Shown here: positions 18,667 to 27,365 of the stretch, piece after piece
Position numbering within the stretch: position 1 is the stretch's first letter
How the letters are laid out: each line of letters starts with the position of its first letter
Virus record (IMG/VR): IMGVR_UViG_3300025079_000006
Span: 1-42,557 of that record
Length of the DNA: 42,557 bases
Direction: 5' to 3' (one strand)
Source of the DNA: a virus
Position numbers and translations under genes: made by a program
Notes under the pieces: model-generated
The model's input: the letters and a program-made list of their open reading frames with translations, nothing else
Told to the model about the DNA's origin: nothing
Databases searched by the model: none

Positions 18667-20875
18667 TTTACATAAGGTAATAAAGTTAGATGTAACCACA
18701 TCTACTATAACTACTAAAAACAAGGCTAAGAGCTGGAAGTATGGTTATAACGAGAAGTATGACGTTGTAATTATTTCTAAGGACGGTACACTAGGAGATG
18801 TCTACGAGATAAACGGATTAAAAATAGGTCTACCTAAAGCACCTACTGATTTAATAAAGGGTAACAATAAGTGGGTGGCTGATAACTACCCAAAAGAACT
18901 TAGCAAGATAAGGACAATTTTTGATTGGAACAAGCGAGACAACCTTTTTAAGGATAAATGGGTTGATTATATAGAATCAGAGTTCGATAGAAGAGAGGAG
19001 GGGTATTGGTTTGTAAATAATGGAAACATTACCTACCTGACAGGCTCTCACTATATGTATCTACAGTGGACTAAGATAGATGTTGGAAAACCCGATTTTA
19101 GAGAATCTAATAGATTATTCTATATATTCTGGGAGGCTTGTAAGGCTGATTATAGAAGCTTTGGTATGTGCTACCTAAAGAACAGGCGTTCAGGGTTTTC
19201 TTTTATGGGTTCTGAGGAGTGTGCTAATATAGGGACGATATCCAAGGATTCTAGAATAGGTATACTATCTAAAAGTGGTAGTGATGCTAAAAAAATGTTT
19301 ACCGATAAGGTAGTTCCTATAACACTTAATTACCCATTCTTTTTCAAGCCCATACAGGATGGTATGGATAGACCTAAGACTGAGCTTGCTTTTCGTGTTC
19401 CAGCTAGTAAGATTACTAAGAAGAACATGTACAATACAGAAACTGATGATTTAGATGGTCTAGATACTTCGATTGATTGGAAAAACACAGACGATAACTC
19501 ATACGATGGTGAGAAGTTATTATTATTAGTACACGATGAAAGCGGTAAGTGGTTAAAACCAAATAACATACTAAACAACTGGAGGGTTACTAAAACATGT
19601 CTTAGGTTAGGTAGTAGAATTATAGGTAAGTGTATGATGGGTTCTACATCTAACGCTTTAGATAAAGGTGGTGATAACTTTAAGAAATTATACGAAAGTT
19701 CTAGTCCGTTTGAAAGAAATAACAATGGACAAACAAAGGCAGGCTTGTATTCCTTGTTTATTCCTATGGAGTGGAACTTTGAGGGGTATATAGATGAATT
19801 TGGAATGCCAGTGTTTTATACTCCAGAAAAACCAATTAAGGGTGTTGATGGACAGTGGATAAAAATAGGTGTTATTGAGTATTGGCAGAATGAGGTCGAC
19901 TCATTAAAAGGAGATGCTGATGCATTGAATGAGTTTTATCGTCAGTTTCCACGAACAGAGTCTCATGCGTTCAGGGATGAGAGTAAGTCATCTCTTTTCA
20001 ATCTAACTAAAATATACCAACAGGTAGATTATAACGATTCCTTAATAAAGGATAGGTATTTAACAAGAGGCAGCTTTCATTGGAAGGACGGTATTAAAGA
20101 TACTAAGGTTATATGGACACCTAATAGGAATGGTAGGTTTTTAGTTTCGTGGATACCAGAGGAAAGATTAAGAAACAATGTGTTTAAGAAGAACGGAAAG
20201 TATCACCCAGGAAATGAACACCTGGGCTCATTTGGTTGTGACCCTTATGACATATCAGGAACGGTGGTTGGTAAGGGCTCTAATGGGTCGTTACACGGAC
20301 AGACTAAATTCAATATGGATAACTGTCCCTCTAATGAATTTTTCTTAGAGTATATAGCTAGACCACAAACCGCAGAGATATTTTTTGAGGAGGTATTAAT
20401 GGCGTGTATATTTTACGGAATGCCAGCACTAATAGAAAACAACAAGGCTAGGATACTGTATCACTTTAAAAACAGAGGATATCGTCACTTTTCCATAAAC
20501 AGACCAGATAAGACCTATAATAAGCTCTCTAAGACAGAGAAAGAGCTTGGGGGTATGCCTAACTCATCTGAAGACATAAAGCAAGCACACGCATCCGCTA
20601 TTGAGTCCTACATAGAGAAGCACGTAGGTTTTGACATGGAGGGTACATATAGGGATTCTGAGGAGATAGGTTCTATGTTTTTTAGTAGAACATTGATAGA
20701 TTGGGCTAAGTTTGATATCAACAATAGGACTAAACACGATGCCTCTATTAGCTCAGGACTTGCAATTATGGCAAATCAGAAGCATATTTACACTCCAACT
20801 AAAGAAGAGTCAAAAATATCTGTTATCTTTGCAAGATATAGTAACAAAGGAAACATAAGCCAAATCATTAAATAA
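18602..20875 (+). CDS. Terminase large subunit (up to 757 aa)
   Basis: DNA-packaging ATPase and nuclease. ATPase: YLKNRRSGFSFMGSEE near residue 195 (deviant P-loop with Arg-Arg) and LLLLVHDESG near 310 (Walker B with catalytic Glu). RNase H-like nuclease: FGCDPYDISGTVVG near 545, PALIENNKARILYHF and a late acidic helix. No early ATG exists; GTG codons at 18602 and 18632 are the candidates, the latter giving a smaller overlap with the small subunit. Its length and large N-terminal region (GNITYLTGSHYMYLQW) resemble terminases of Bacteroidota podoviruses. Confidence 0.9.
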   Translation: MALAQKKHLVVDSQNEGQENLDLHKVIKLDVTTSTITTKNKAKSWKYGYNEKYDVVIISKDGTLGDVYEINGLKIGLPKAPTDLIKGNNKWVADNYPKELSKIRTIFDWNKRDNLFKDKWVDYIESEFDRREEGYWFVNNGNITYLTGSHYMYLQWTKIDVGKPDFRESNRLFYIFWEACKADYRSFGMCYLKNRRSGFSFMGSEECANIGTISKDSRIGILSKSGSDAKKMFTDKVVPITLNYPFFFKPIQDGMDRPKTELAFRVPASKITKKNMYNTETDDLDGLDTSIDWKNTDDNSYDGEKLLLLVHDESGKWLKPNNILNNWRVTKTCLRLGSRIIGKCMMGSTSNALDKGGDNFKKLYESSSPFERNNNGQTKAGLYSLFIPMEWNFEGYIDEFGMPVFYTPEKPIKGVDGQWIKIGVIEYWQNEVDSLKGDADALNEFYRQFPRTESHAFRDESKSSLFNLTKIYQQVDYNDSLIKDRYLTRGSFHWKDGIKDTKVIWTPNRNGRFLVSWIPEERLRNNVFKKNGKYHPGNEHLGSFGCDPYDISGTVVGKGSNGSLHGQTKFNMDNCPSNEFFLEYIARPQTAEIFFEEVLMACIFYGMPALIENNKARILYHFKNRGYRHFSINRPDKTYNKLSKTEKELGGMPNSSEDIKQAHASAIESYIEKHVGFDMEGTYRDSEEIGSMFFSRTLIDWAKFDINNRTKHDASISSGLAIMANQKHIYTPTKEESKISVIFARYSNKGNISQIIK
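20824..20831 (+). promoter_or_regulatory. Possible internal TAnnTTTG promoter before portal
   Basis: TATCTTTG lies inside the 3' end of the terminase gene, 44 nt before the portal ATG. It could boost portal expression, but it is also within coding sequence. Confidence 0.4.
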
Positions 20876-23305
20876 ATGAAGGAATCTACCATAGCAGTAA
20901 ATCCTACTAATTTTCCCAATCAATTAGCTACTGATGCTCAGAAGGCATCAGAAGAGTATGGATTACAGGTAGGTAAATCAATACAATACGAATGGTTTAA
21001 GAGGTCGGGTAATAGTTGTAAGTATTACAATCAATGGGTTGACTTCCATAAATTAAGGTTATACGCAAGAGGAGAACAATCAGTAGCAAAGTATAAGAGT
21101 GAGTTAGCGGTAGACGGTGACTTATCTTACTTAAACCTAGACTGGACACCAGTTCCTATTATACCTAAGTTTGTGGATATAGTGGTTAACGGAATGTCTG
21201 ATAGGCTGTTCACGGTTCAGGCGTATGCTCAGGATGCGATGTCGGCAGACAATAGAAAGTCGTATCAGAATATGATAGAGGCTGATATGGTGGCTAAAGA
21301 TTTCTTACTACAGAGTAAGGAGCAGTTTGGCATAGATGCATTCAATACAGCAGCTGAAGATTTACCTGCCGATGACCAAGAGCTTCAGTTACACATGCAG
21401 CTTAACTATAAGCCAGGTATAGAGATTGCGGAGGAAGAGGCTATCAATACCTTGTTAGAGCAGAATCATTACGCAGATATTCAAAAAAGATATAACTACG
21501 ACATAACTACAGTAGGTATGGGATGGGTTAAGCACGAGTTCTTACCGAACTCAGGTGTTAAGGTTGAATACGTAGACCCAGCAACCTTAGTATATAGCTA
21601 CACAGAAAGTCCTACGTTTGAGGATTGTTTTTATTTCGGAGAAGTAAAGCAGGTTCCAATTACAGAGCTTATTAAGATAAAGCCAGATATAACTAAGGAA
21701 GAGTTACAAGAAATATCAGATACCAGCTCAGGGTGGTATGATTACTACGGTGTAACCAGACAATACCAGAATGATATATTTCAGAAGGATGTTGTTACAT
21801 TATTATACTATAACTACAAAACAGATAAGAAGTTTGTTTATAAGAAAAAATATTTAGAGAACGGTGGTGAAAGAGTTGTTAGAAAGGATGAGGATTTTAA
21901 CCCACCAGAAGGAACAGAGGAGAGATTCGAGAGAATAGAGAAAAGAATTGATGTGTGGTATGAGGGTATTATGATACTCGGAAGTAATAAATTAATTAAG
22001 TGGGAACTTTCTAAAAATATGGTTAGACCTAAGTCAGCCTCTCAGTATGCACTACCTAATTACATAGGTGTTGCACCAAGGATGTATAAAGGTGTTGTAG
22101 AGTCATTAGTTAGACGAATGACAACATTCGCTGATTTAATTCAGATGACACACCTTAAGCTACAGCAAGTAATTGCTAAGGTAGTACCAGATGGTGTATA
22201 CATAGATGCGGATGGTATTAATGAGGTGGACCTCGGAACAGGGGCTGCATATAATCCAGAGGATGCACTTAAGATGTACTTCCAGACTGGTAGTGTTATT
22301 GGTAGAAGCTTTACGCAGGATGGTGAATTTAACCACGGTAAGATTCCTATTCAGGAATTAAACTCTAACAGTGGACAGGCTAAGATGGCTAGTTTAATTA
22401 GTACCTATAATCATTACCTAGGTATGATTAGGGATGTAACAGGTTTAAATGAGGCTAGGGATGGCTCTACTCCAGACCCTAACGCATTAGTAGGTGTTCA
22501 GAAACTAGCGGCACTAAATTCAAACACGGCTACTAGACATATACTAGATGGTAGTTTGTTTATTACTAGAAAATTAGCTGAGGCACTATCTATTAGAGTA
22601 GCTGATGTATTAGAGTATTCTGACTTTAGGGAAGAGTTCGCAAATCAAATCGGAAAATATAATGTAAATATTTTAGAAGATATCAATAATTTATATCTAC
22701 ATGATTTTGGAATTTTTATTGAAGTTTCTCCAGATGAGGAACAGAAAGCACAGCTTGAGGCTAACATACAGATGGCACTTAGTAGAGACCAAATCTCGCT
22801 TGAGGATGCTATTGATATTCGTCAGATTAAAAACATTAAGATGGGTAACGAGCTTCTTAAGGTTAAGAGAAAGAATAAGCAGCAGCAAGACATTGACAGA
22901 GAGAATGAGAAGATGCAGATGCAGTCGCAAATAAATATGCAGTCTCAACAAGCGGCAGCTGAGTCAGCGATGCAGCAGGCACAGGCAGAGATGCAATCTA
23001 AGATTCAAGTTAAGCAGGCTGAGATAGCATTCGAGATTGAGAAGATGAATGCAGAGGCTAACCTTAAGAAAGAGTTAATGGAGGTAGAGTTTAACATGCA
23101 GATGAGAATTAAAGGACAGGAATCTGAGGCATTAAAGACAAGAGAGAATGAAAGAGAGAAGGGCAAGTCAGAAAGGATTAGCCAGCAGTCTACTCAGACA
23201 TCAAAGATAGTTAATCAAAAGAAAAATGACCTACCACCAATAGATTTTGAATCTAATGAGGATAGCTTAGATGGTTTTGATTTAGCTGAATTTGAGCCTA
23301 GATAA
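20876..23305 (+). CDS. Portal protein (809 aa)
   Basis: Dodecameric ring for DNA packaging and tail attachment. Recognised from position between terminase and scaffold, size, and the N-terminal segment YNQWVDFHKLRLYARGEQSV then NLDWTPVPIIPKFVDIVVNG, which resembles portals of crAss-like and Cellulophaga podoviruses from memory. The C-terminus (about 640-760) is a Gln/Glu/Met-rich coiled coil (QQAAAESAMQQAQAEMQSKI), consistent with a portal barrel reaching into the capsid. It begins directly after the terminase stop. Confidence 0.88.
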   Translation: MKESTIAVNPTNFPNQLATDAQKASEEYGLQVGKSIQYEWFKRSGNSCKYYNQWVDFHKLRLYARGEQSVAKYKSELAVDGDLSYLNLDWTPVPIIPKFVDIVVNGMSDRLFTVQAYAQDAMSADNRKSYQNMIEADMVAKDFLLQSKEQFGIDAFNTAAEDLPADDQELQLHMQLNYKPGIEIAEEEAINTLLEQNHYADIQKRYNYDITTVGMGWVKHEFLPNSGVKVEYVDPATLVYSYTESPTFEDCFYFGEVKQVPITELIKIKPDITKEELQEISDTSSGWYDYYGVTRQYQNDIFQKDVVTLLYYNYKTDKKFVYKKKYLENGGERVVRKDEDFNPPEGTEERFERIEKRIDVWYEGIMILGSNKLIKWELSKNMVRPKSASQYALPNYIGVAPRMYKGVVESLVRRMTTFADLIQMTHLKLQQVIAKVVPDGVYIDADGINEVDLGTGAAYNPEDALKMYFQTGSVIGRSFTQDGEFNHGKIPIQELNSNSGQAKMASLISTYNHYLGMIRDVTGLNEARDGSTPDPNALVGVQKLAALNSNTATRHILDGSLFITRKLAEALSIRVADVLEYSDFREEFANQIGKYNVNILEDINNLYLHDFGIFIEVSPDEEQKAQLEANIQMALSRDQISLEDAIDIRQIKNIKMGNELLKVKRKNKQQQDIDRENEKMQMQSQINMQSQQAAAESAMQQAQAEMQSKIQVKQAEIAFEIEKMNAEANLKKELMEVEFNMQMRIKGQESEALKTRENEREKGKSERISQQSTQTSKIVNQKKNDLPPIDFESNEDSLDGFDLAEFEPR

Positions 23306-23321
23306 ATATAAAAAAGTTTAT

Positions 23322-23329
23322 TACCTTTG
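23322..23329 (+). promoter_or_regulatory. TAnnTTTG promoter for scaffold-capsid
   Basis: TACCTTTG lies 17 nt after the portal stop and 36 nt before the ATG at 23366, giving an AT-rich leader. It should drive high expression of scaffold and capsid. Confidence 0.65.
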
Positions 23330-23365
23330 TAATCAGAGAATTAAATTAAATTAAAATAGAATATA

Positions 23366-24487
23366 ATGGGAGAGTTTAAAGTAAGAGAGGTTAGTGCGGA
23401 ACCCGAAAAGTCAAAACAGCAGATAGAGGCTGAACTTTTAGAGAAGCACGAGCAACAGTTTGAGGATGTAGATGCACCTAAAACAGAAGAGAAAGTAGTT
23501 GTAGGTGAAGATGTAACTGCCGAGTCAACAGAAGAGGTTGAACAAAAAGAATTACAAGATACTGACGTTCTTTCATATATAAAGAATAGGTATAAGGATA
23601 AAGAAATTAACTCTATTGATGAGTTGTTTGAGCGGAGAGAAAGTAATGAAGAGCTTCCAGAGGATGTCTCTACTTTCTTAAAGTTTAAAAAAGAAACTGG
23701 AAGGGGAATCAATGACTTTGTTAAGTTAAACAAGGATTTTGATAAAGATAACCCAGACAGCCTCTTGGCTGATTATTGGTCTGAGACTAAATCACATCTG
23801 GATAAGGATGATGTAGCTTTTGAATTAGAGCAGAGATTTGGTTACGATGAAGAAATGGATGAGGAGTCGGATATTAGAAAGACTAAAATCGCCAAGAAAG
23901 AAGAGCTTGCAAAAGCAAAGGAGTATTTTAACAAACAGAAGGAACTGTATAAATTACCGCTTGAGTCAAGCAGTGATTTTGTTTCAGAAGGGGAGAAGGA
24001 AAACTACAATGCTTACAAGAAAAACAAAGCTGAAGAATCTAATTCGCAGCAGCAAAATTTAAAAAGACAGGAGTACTTTTTAGATAAGACTAACAAATTA
24101 TTCTCTGATGAGTTCAAAGGTTTTGAATTTAAGGTAGGGGAGAAGGAGTTAACTTATAAGCCTGGTAATCCAGAGCAACTAAAGAAAGCTCAGTCTGACG
24201 TTACTAACTTTATTGGCAAGCATGTTAATGAGGACGGTTACTTAAAGGATGCTAATGCGTATCACAGAGCTCTATCAGTAGCTATGAATCCAGAGGCTTT
24301 TGCGAAGTATTTTTACGAGCAGGGTCAATCGGATGCAATCGGTGATGTAACTAGGGAGTCTAAAAATGTAGACATGCCAGTTAGAAAAGCATCAGAGAGT
24401 GTGTCTAAGGGAGGATTTAAAGTTACCGCTATGAGTGAAGGAAGAGGTTCTGGAAAGCTACGAATAAGAAGTAAAAAAAATAACTAA
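23366..24487 (+). CDS. Scaffolding protein (putative, 373 aa)
   Basis: Very acidic and helical, with a Glu-rich N-terminus (KQQIEAELLEKHEQQFEDVD) and a basic Gly/Ser/Arg C-terminus (SEGRGSGKLRIRSKKN). An acidic helical protein with a basic tail between portal and capsid is the classical scaffold pattern; the tail would bind the capsid shell. No protease domain is seen. Confidence 0.75.
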   Translation: MGEFKVREVSAEPEKSKQQIEAELLEKHEQQFEDVDAPKTEEKVVVGEDVTAESTEEVEQKELQDTDVLSYIKNRYKDKEINSIDELFERRESNEELPEDVSTFLKFKKETGRGINDFVKLNKDFDKDNPDSLLADYWSETKSHLDKDDVAFELEQRFGYDEEMDEESDIRKTKIAKKEELAKAKEYFNKQKELYKLPLESSSDFVSEGEKENYNAYKKNKAEESNSQQQNLKRQEYFLDKTNKLFSDEFKGFEFKVGEKELTYKPGNPEQLKKAQSDVTNFIGKHVNEDGYLKDANAYHRALSVAMNPEAFAKYFYEQGQSDAIGDVTRESKNVDMPVRKASESVSKGGFKVTAMSEGRGSGKLRIRSKKNN

Positions 24488-24500
24488 AAAACTAAAAAAA

Positions 24501-25919
24501 ATGGCAGGAGCTATAACAGGTGCAGCTGGACAACCAGCATTGACACCATCCGCTAGTAAGGCAACATTGCCTACTAATTACATTACTGATTTTAATTTCC
24601 TGAATCAGTACTTACCAGACACGTATGAGAAAGAATTTGAGAGATATGGAAACAGGTCTATCAACGCTTTCTTAAGAATGGTAGGGGCAGAGATGCCTAC
24701 AAACTCAGACCTTATTAAATGGGAAGAGCAAGGAAGATTACATACACAATATACAGGAGTAACTGTAACAGCAGCTGTAGCACTTGGTATTCAAACTTTT
24801 GATATTGCAGCTGGTACGTGTAACTTTAGAGTTGGACAAACAGTGATGCTATCATCAGCTACTGATAATAAATTACTTAAAGGGGTAGTTACGGCAGTTA
24901 ATGCTGGTAATGACCAAGAATTTACTGTAGCTTATTATGGTGCAGGTGTATCGTTTACTAATGGTCTTACAGATGTTGTGGCTTTTGTTTACGGTTCAGA
25001 GTTTAGAAAAGGTTCACCTGGAATGGTTGGTTCTTTAGAGGCTGACCCTGTAATCTTTGACAACAAACCGATTATCATAAAAGACAAGTACGTTGTTGCT
25101 GGTTCTGATATGGCTCAAATTGGTTGGGTTGAAGTAACATCAGAGAATGGTGCTGATGGATACCTTTGGTACATTAAGTCTGAGCACGAGACTCGTTTAA
25201 GATACGATGACTACTTAGAGATGGCTATGATTGAAGGAGTTCCAGCGGAAGCAGCTTCAGGTGCGGCTGGAGAACTTCAAGGAAGTGCAGCAGCAGCGGC
25301 AGTAGCTGGAAAAGGTGGTACTGACGGTATGTTTGATTCTATCGAGAATAGAGGAAATGTTTGGTCTGGTGGTAATCCAACAGCGTTAGCTGATTTTGAT
25401 GCTATCATCCAAAGATTAGATAAGCAAGGTGCGATTCAAGAAAATGTTCTTTTTGTTAACAGACAAATGGGATTTGATATTGATGACATGTTAGCTGCTC
25501 AAAACTCTTACGGTGCAGGTGGTACTTCTTACGGATTGTTTGACAATGACGAAGAAATGGCACTTAACCTTGGATTCTCAGGATTCAAAAGAGGATATGA
25601 GTTCTATAAGTCTGACTGGAAATACCTTAACGATGCTACCTTAAGAGGTGGTTTAACTGCTGGTATAGTAAACGGTGTGTTAATTCCAGCTGGTTCTACT
25701 AATGTATACGACCAGGTTATGGGTAAAAATGCTCGTAGACCTTTCTTACACGTTAGATACAGAGCTTCTGAGACTGAAGACAGACGTTACAAGACTTGGA
25801 TAACAGGTTCTGCTGGCGGTGCTGCTACAAGTGACCTTGATGCAATGGAAGTTAACTTCCTTTCTGAGAGAGCACTTTGTACATTAGGTGCAAACAACTT
25901 CTTTATCTTTAAGAGCTAA
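24501..25919 (+). CDS. Major capsid protein (472 aa)
   Basis: Begins MAGAITGAAGQPALTPSASK. The segment YLPDTYEKEFERYGNRSIN, then FLRMVGAEMPTNSDLIKWEE, matches the N-arm region of capsid proteins of Bacteroidota podoviruses from memory. HK97 fold expected. It is followed by a strong terminator. Codons are regular, as in a highly expressed gene. An inserted Ala/Gly-rich segment (GSAAAAAVAGKGGTDGMF) lies near 260-285. Confidence 0.88.
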   Translation: MAGAITGAAGQPALTPSASKATLPTNYITDFNFLNQYLPDTYEKEFERYGNRSINAFLRMVGAEMPTNSDLIKWEEQGRLHTQYTGVTVTAAVALGIQTFDIAAGTCNFRVGQTVMLSSATDNKLLKGVVTAVNAGNDQEFTVAYYGAGVSFTNGLTDVVAFVYGSEFRKGSPGMVGSLEADPVIFDNKPIIIKDKYVVAGSDMAQIGWVEVTSENGADGYLWYIKSEHETRLRYDDYLEMAMIEGVPAEAASGAAGELQGSAAAAAVAGKGGTDGMFDSIENRGNVWSGGNPTALADFDAIIQRLDKQGAIQENVLFVNRQMGFDIDDMLAAQNSYGAGGTSYGLFDNDEEMALNLGFSGFKRGYEFYKSDWKYLNDATLRGGLTAGIVNGVLIPAGSTNVYDQVMGKNARRPFLHVRYRASETEDRRYKTWITGSAGGAATSDLDAMEVNFLSERALCTLGANNFFIFKS

Positions 25920-25935
25920 GAAGAATAAATAATAC

Positions 25936-25964
25936 AGGGGAGGTTAATTCCTCCCCTTTTTTTT
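25936..25964 (+). terminator. Terminator after capsid gene
   Basis: AGGGGAGG (25936-25943) pairs with CCTCCCCT (25950-25957) around a TTAATT loop, followed by eight Ts. It lies 17 nt after the capsid stop. The next gene has no clear promoter, so partial read-through probably sets its lower level. Confidence 0.85.
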
Positions 25965-25983
25965 AAATTTAAAATTAAATAAA

Positions 25984-26724
25984 ATGAAATTACAATCAAA
26001 AGATAAAATATACGTATTAAAAGCTAACACAACTCCATTAAGCTTTATGCTTTCTTCAAGAAATACAAGGAGATACCCATTAATGCATTTCGATGAGGAA
26101 CAAGGTACGAACCGAGCTCTTCGTTATGCTAGAAATCAAAAAACACCTTTCGAGGATGAGCAGGATGATAATGCTATATTAGAGCCTGTAGTATTCGAGG
26201 ATGGTTACTTAACGGTTCCAAAAAACAATCCTGTTTTACAGTGGTTCTTAAGTTTACATCCAGGGTTTGGTCAATTATTCGAGGAGGTAAACACAGAGAG
26301 AGATGCTTCTTCAGACGTAGAGTCTATGGATATTGAGTTAGAGGCAGAGATTGCAGCTAAAGAACTATCTATTGAGATGGCTGAATCTATCGCTAGGGTA
26401 CTTATGGGCTCAAGGGCTGATAAGTTAAGTAGTGCTGAATTAAAAAGAGATGTTAGATTATATTCCAGAAACAATCCTGTAGAGTTTTTAGAGATGTTGG
26501 ATGACCCAATGTTACAGCTTCAGGATTTAGCTCAAAAATCATTAAGTAATGGTTTAGTAGCCTTAAGAAATAATAAGAGGGATATTTACTTTAATTTAAA
26601 GGATAACAAGAAAAAGATGATGACTGTTCCTTTTGGGGAAGAGCCAGTATCTGCGTTAGCTTCATACCTTCAGACAGATGAAGGAATAGAGGTAATGACG
26701 ATGTTAGAAAAAAAGTTAAAGTAA
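25984..26724 (+). CDS. Conserved post-capsid virion protein (246 aa)
   Basis: Begins MKLQSKDKIYVLKANTTPLS, contains FMLSSRNTRRYPLMHFDEE and NPVLQWFLSLHPGFGQLFEE. The C-terminal half is helical. From memory, such a gene follows the capsid gene in related phages; its role (head completion or virion protein) is not known. Confidence 0.65.
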   Translation: MKLQSKDKIYVLKANTTPLSFMLSSRNTRRYPLMHFDEEQGTNRALRYARNQKTPFEDEQDDNAILEPVVFEDGYLTVPKNNPVLQWFLSLHPGFGQLFEEVNTERDASSDVESMDIELEAEIAAKELSIEMAESIARVLMGSRADKLSSAELKRDVRLYSRNNPVEFLEMLDDPMLQLQDLAQKSLSNGLVALRNNKRDIYFNLKDNKKKMMTVPFGEEPVSALASYLQTDEGIEVMTMLEKKLK

Positions 26725-26727
26725 AAC

Positions 26728-26752
26728 GTAACCTTTTAAAAGAACTTACGTA
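26728..26752 (+). promoter_or_regulatory. ECF-like promoter upstream of a terminator
   Basis: GTAACCTTTT, 11 nt, CGTATAGGTA: both blocks and the spacing are identical to those at 12066. The next element downstream is a terminator at 26803-26828, so it predicts a transcript of only about 70 nt. Confidence 0.6.
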
Positions 26753-26756
26753 TAGG

Positions 26757-26828
26757 TAAGTGTTTGTTATTCATAATTCATGTTATGTTTATTGGTTAAA
26801 AGAAGGGGCTTTCGAGTCCCTTTTTTTT
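26757..26828 (+). ncRNA. Predicted small RNA (about 70 nt)
   Basis: Bounded by the ECF-like promoter at 26728-26752 and an intrinsic terminator. The body is AT-rich and unstructured before the final hairpin. No good ORF fits within it. An inferred small regulatory RNA, or a short leader for read-through into the 26868 gene. Confidence 0.4.
26803..26828 (+). terminator. Terminator with TTCG loop
   Basis: AAGGGGCT (26803-26810), loop TTCG, AGTCCCTT (26815-26822) with one G-U pair, then a T-run. The T-run directly abuts the promoter at 26831. Confidence 0.8.
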
Positions 26829-26830
26829 AT

Positions 26831-26838
26831 TATCTTTG
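26831..26838 (+). promoter_or_regulatory. TAnnTTTG promoter
   Basis: TATCTTTG lies 3 nt after the terminator T-run and 29 nt before the ATG at 26868. Confidence 0.7.
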
Positions 26839-26867
26839 TACTTTATAAACCCATAAAATTTTTTAAA

Positions 26868-27152
26868 ATGGCAAAATTTTTAAGTATTCCAGTTACAAGT
26901 GAAGGAAATCAACTTGTTTCTGCTGACAACATTAAGTTAATTGAGCAAGCAACTAATACTACTGTTACTATTGTTTACGGAGGTGCAGCTGCTCAAGATG
27001 TAGTTACAATTACTCACGCTACGCAATCTAGTGGATTTCAAATGAGAGATGATATTCAAAATGCGGTTGTTTCTGCTCATCAAAGCATGTGGCAAAACGT
27101 TACCCAAGATGTGTCTCCAAGTAAGGCTGTTAGTGGTATTGCTATCGCTTAA
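26868..27152 (+). CDS. Small virion-type protein, FLSIPVTSEGNQL (94 aa)
   Basis: The ATG at 26868 is chosen because the promoter and terminator lie inside any longer frame. Begins MAKFLSIPVTSEGNQLVSAD, contains TVTIVYGGAAAQDVVTITHA and ends TQDVSPSKAVSGIAIA. A small beta-rich protein with its own strong promoter and terminator, so probably abundant (decoration or head protein). A decayed copy follows at 27224. Confidence 0.7.
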   Translation: MAKFLSIPVTSEGNQLVSADNIKLIEQATNTTVTIVYGGAAAQDVVTITHATQSSGFQMRDDIQNAVVSAHQSMWQNVTQDVSPSKAVSGIAIA

Positions 27153-27177
27153 GTAAAAGCTTTAGTGAATTTAATCA

Positions 27178-27208
27178 AGAGGACTTTTTATAGGTCCTCT
27201 TTTTTTTT
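27178..27208 (+). terminator. Terminator
   Basis: AGAGGAC (27178-27184) pairs with GTCCTCT (27194-27200), extended by A/T pairs, followed by nine Ts. It closes the 26868 transcription unit. Confidence 0.85.
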
Positions 27209-27211
27209 GAT

Positions 27212-27219
27212 TATCTTTG
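27212..27219 (+). promoter_or_regulatory. TAnnTTTG promoter before decayed gene
   Basis: TATCTTTG lies 3 nt after the T-run and 4 nt before the ATG at 27224, so a transcript would be leaderless or nearly so. Confidence 0.55.
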
Positions 27220-27223
27220 TAGT

Positions 27224-27306
27224 ATGAGTACATTTATATCTATTCCTGTTTCTTTAAGTGATAAGTGAGTCCTCCGCAAACCATTACAGCAATTGGTTTT
27301 AGCTAA
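27224..27306 (+). pseudogene. Decayed paralog of the 26868 gene
   Basis: The ATG opens MSTFISIPVSLSDK and then meets TGA. In the +1 frame the sequence continues VSPPQTITAIGFS and TAA. The first part matches the N-terminus (MAKFLSIPVTSEG) and the second the C-terminus (VSPSKAVSGIAIA) of the 26868 product. The middle, about 65 codons, is gone and the junction is out of frame. Promoter and upstream terminator are kept. Confidence 0.6.
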
Positions 27307-27340
27307 TTTACATTTTTTAACTAAGTCCCTTTTTTTTCTT

Positions 27341-27348
27341 TATCTTTG
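27341..27348 (+). promoter_or_regulatory. TAnnTTTG promoter for connector-tail operon
   Basis: TATCTTTG, 17 nt before the ATG at 27366. It is preceded by AGTCCC and a T-run like the right arm of the 26803 terminator, but without a left arm, so this terminator looks like a remnant. Confidence 0.7.
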
Positions 27349-27365
27349 TATCAAAGAATTTTTAG

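Noticed and set aside
26760-26867. Longer start for the 26868 gene
   Set aside because: The extension would translate through a terminator and the TATCTTTG promoter and gives an unnatural Phe-rich sequence.
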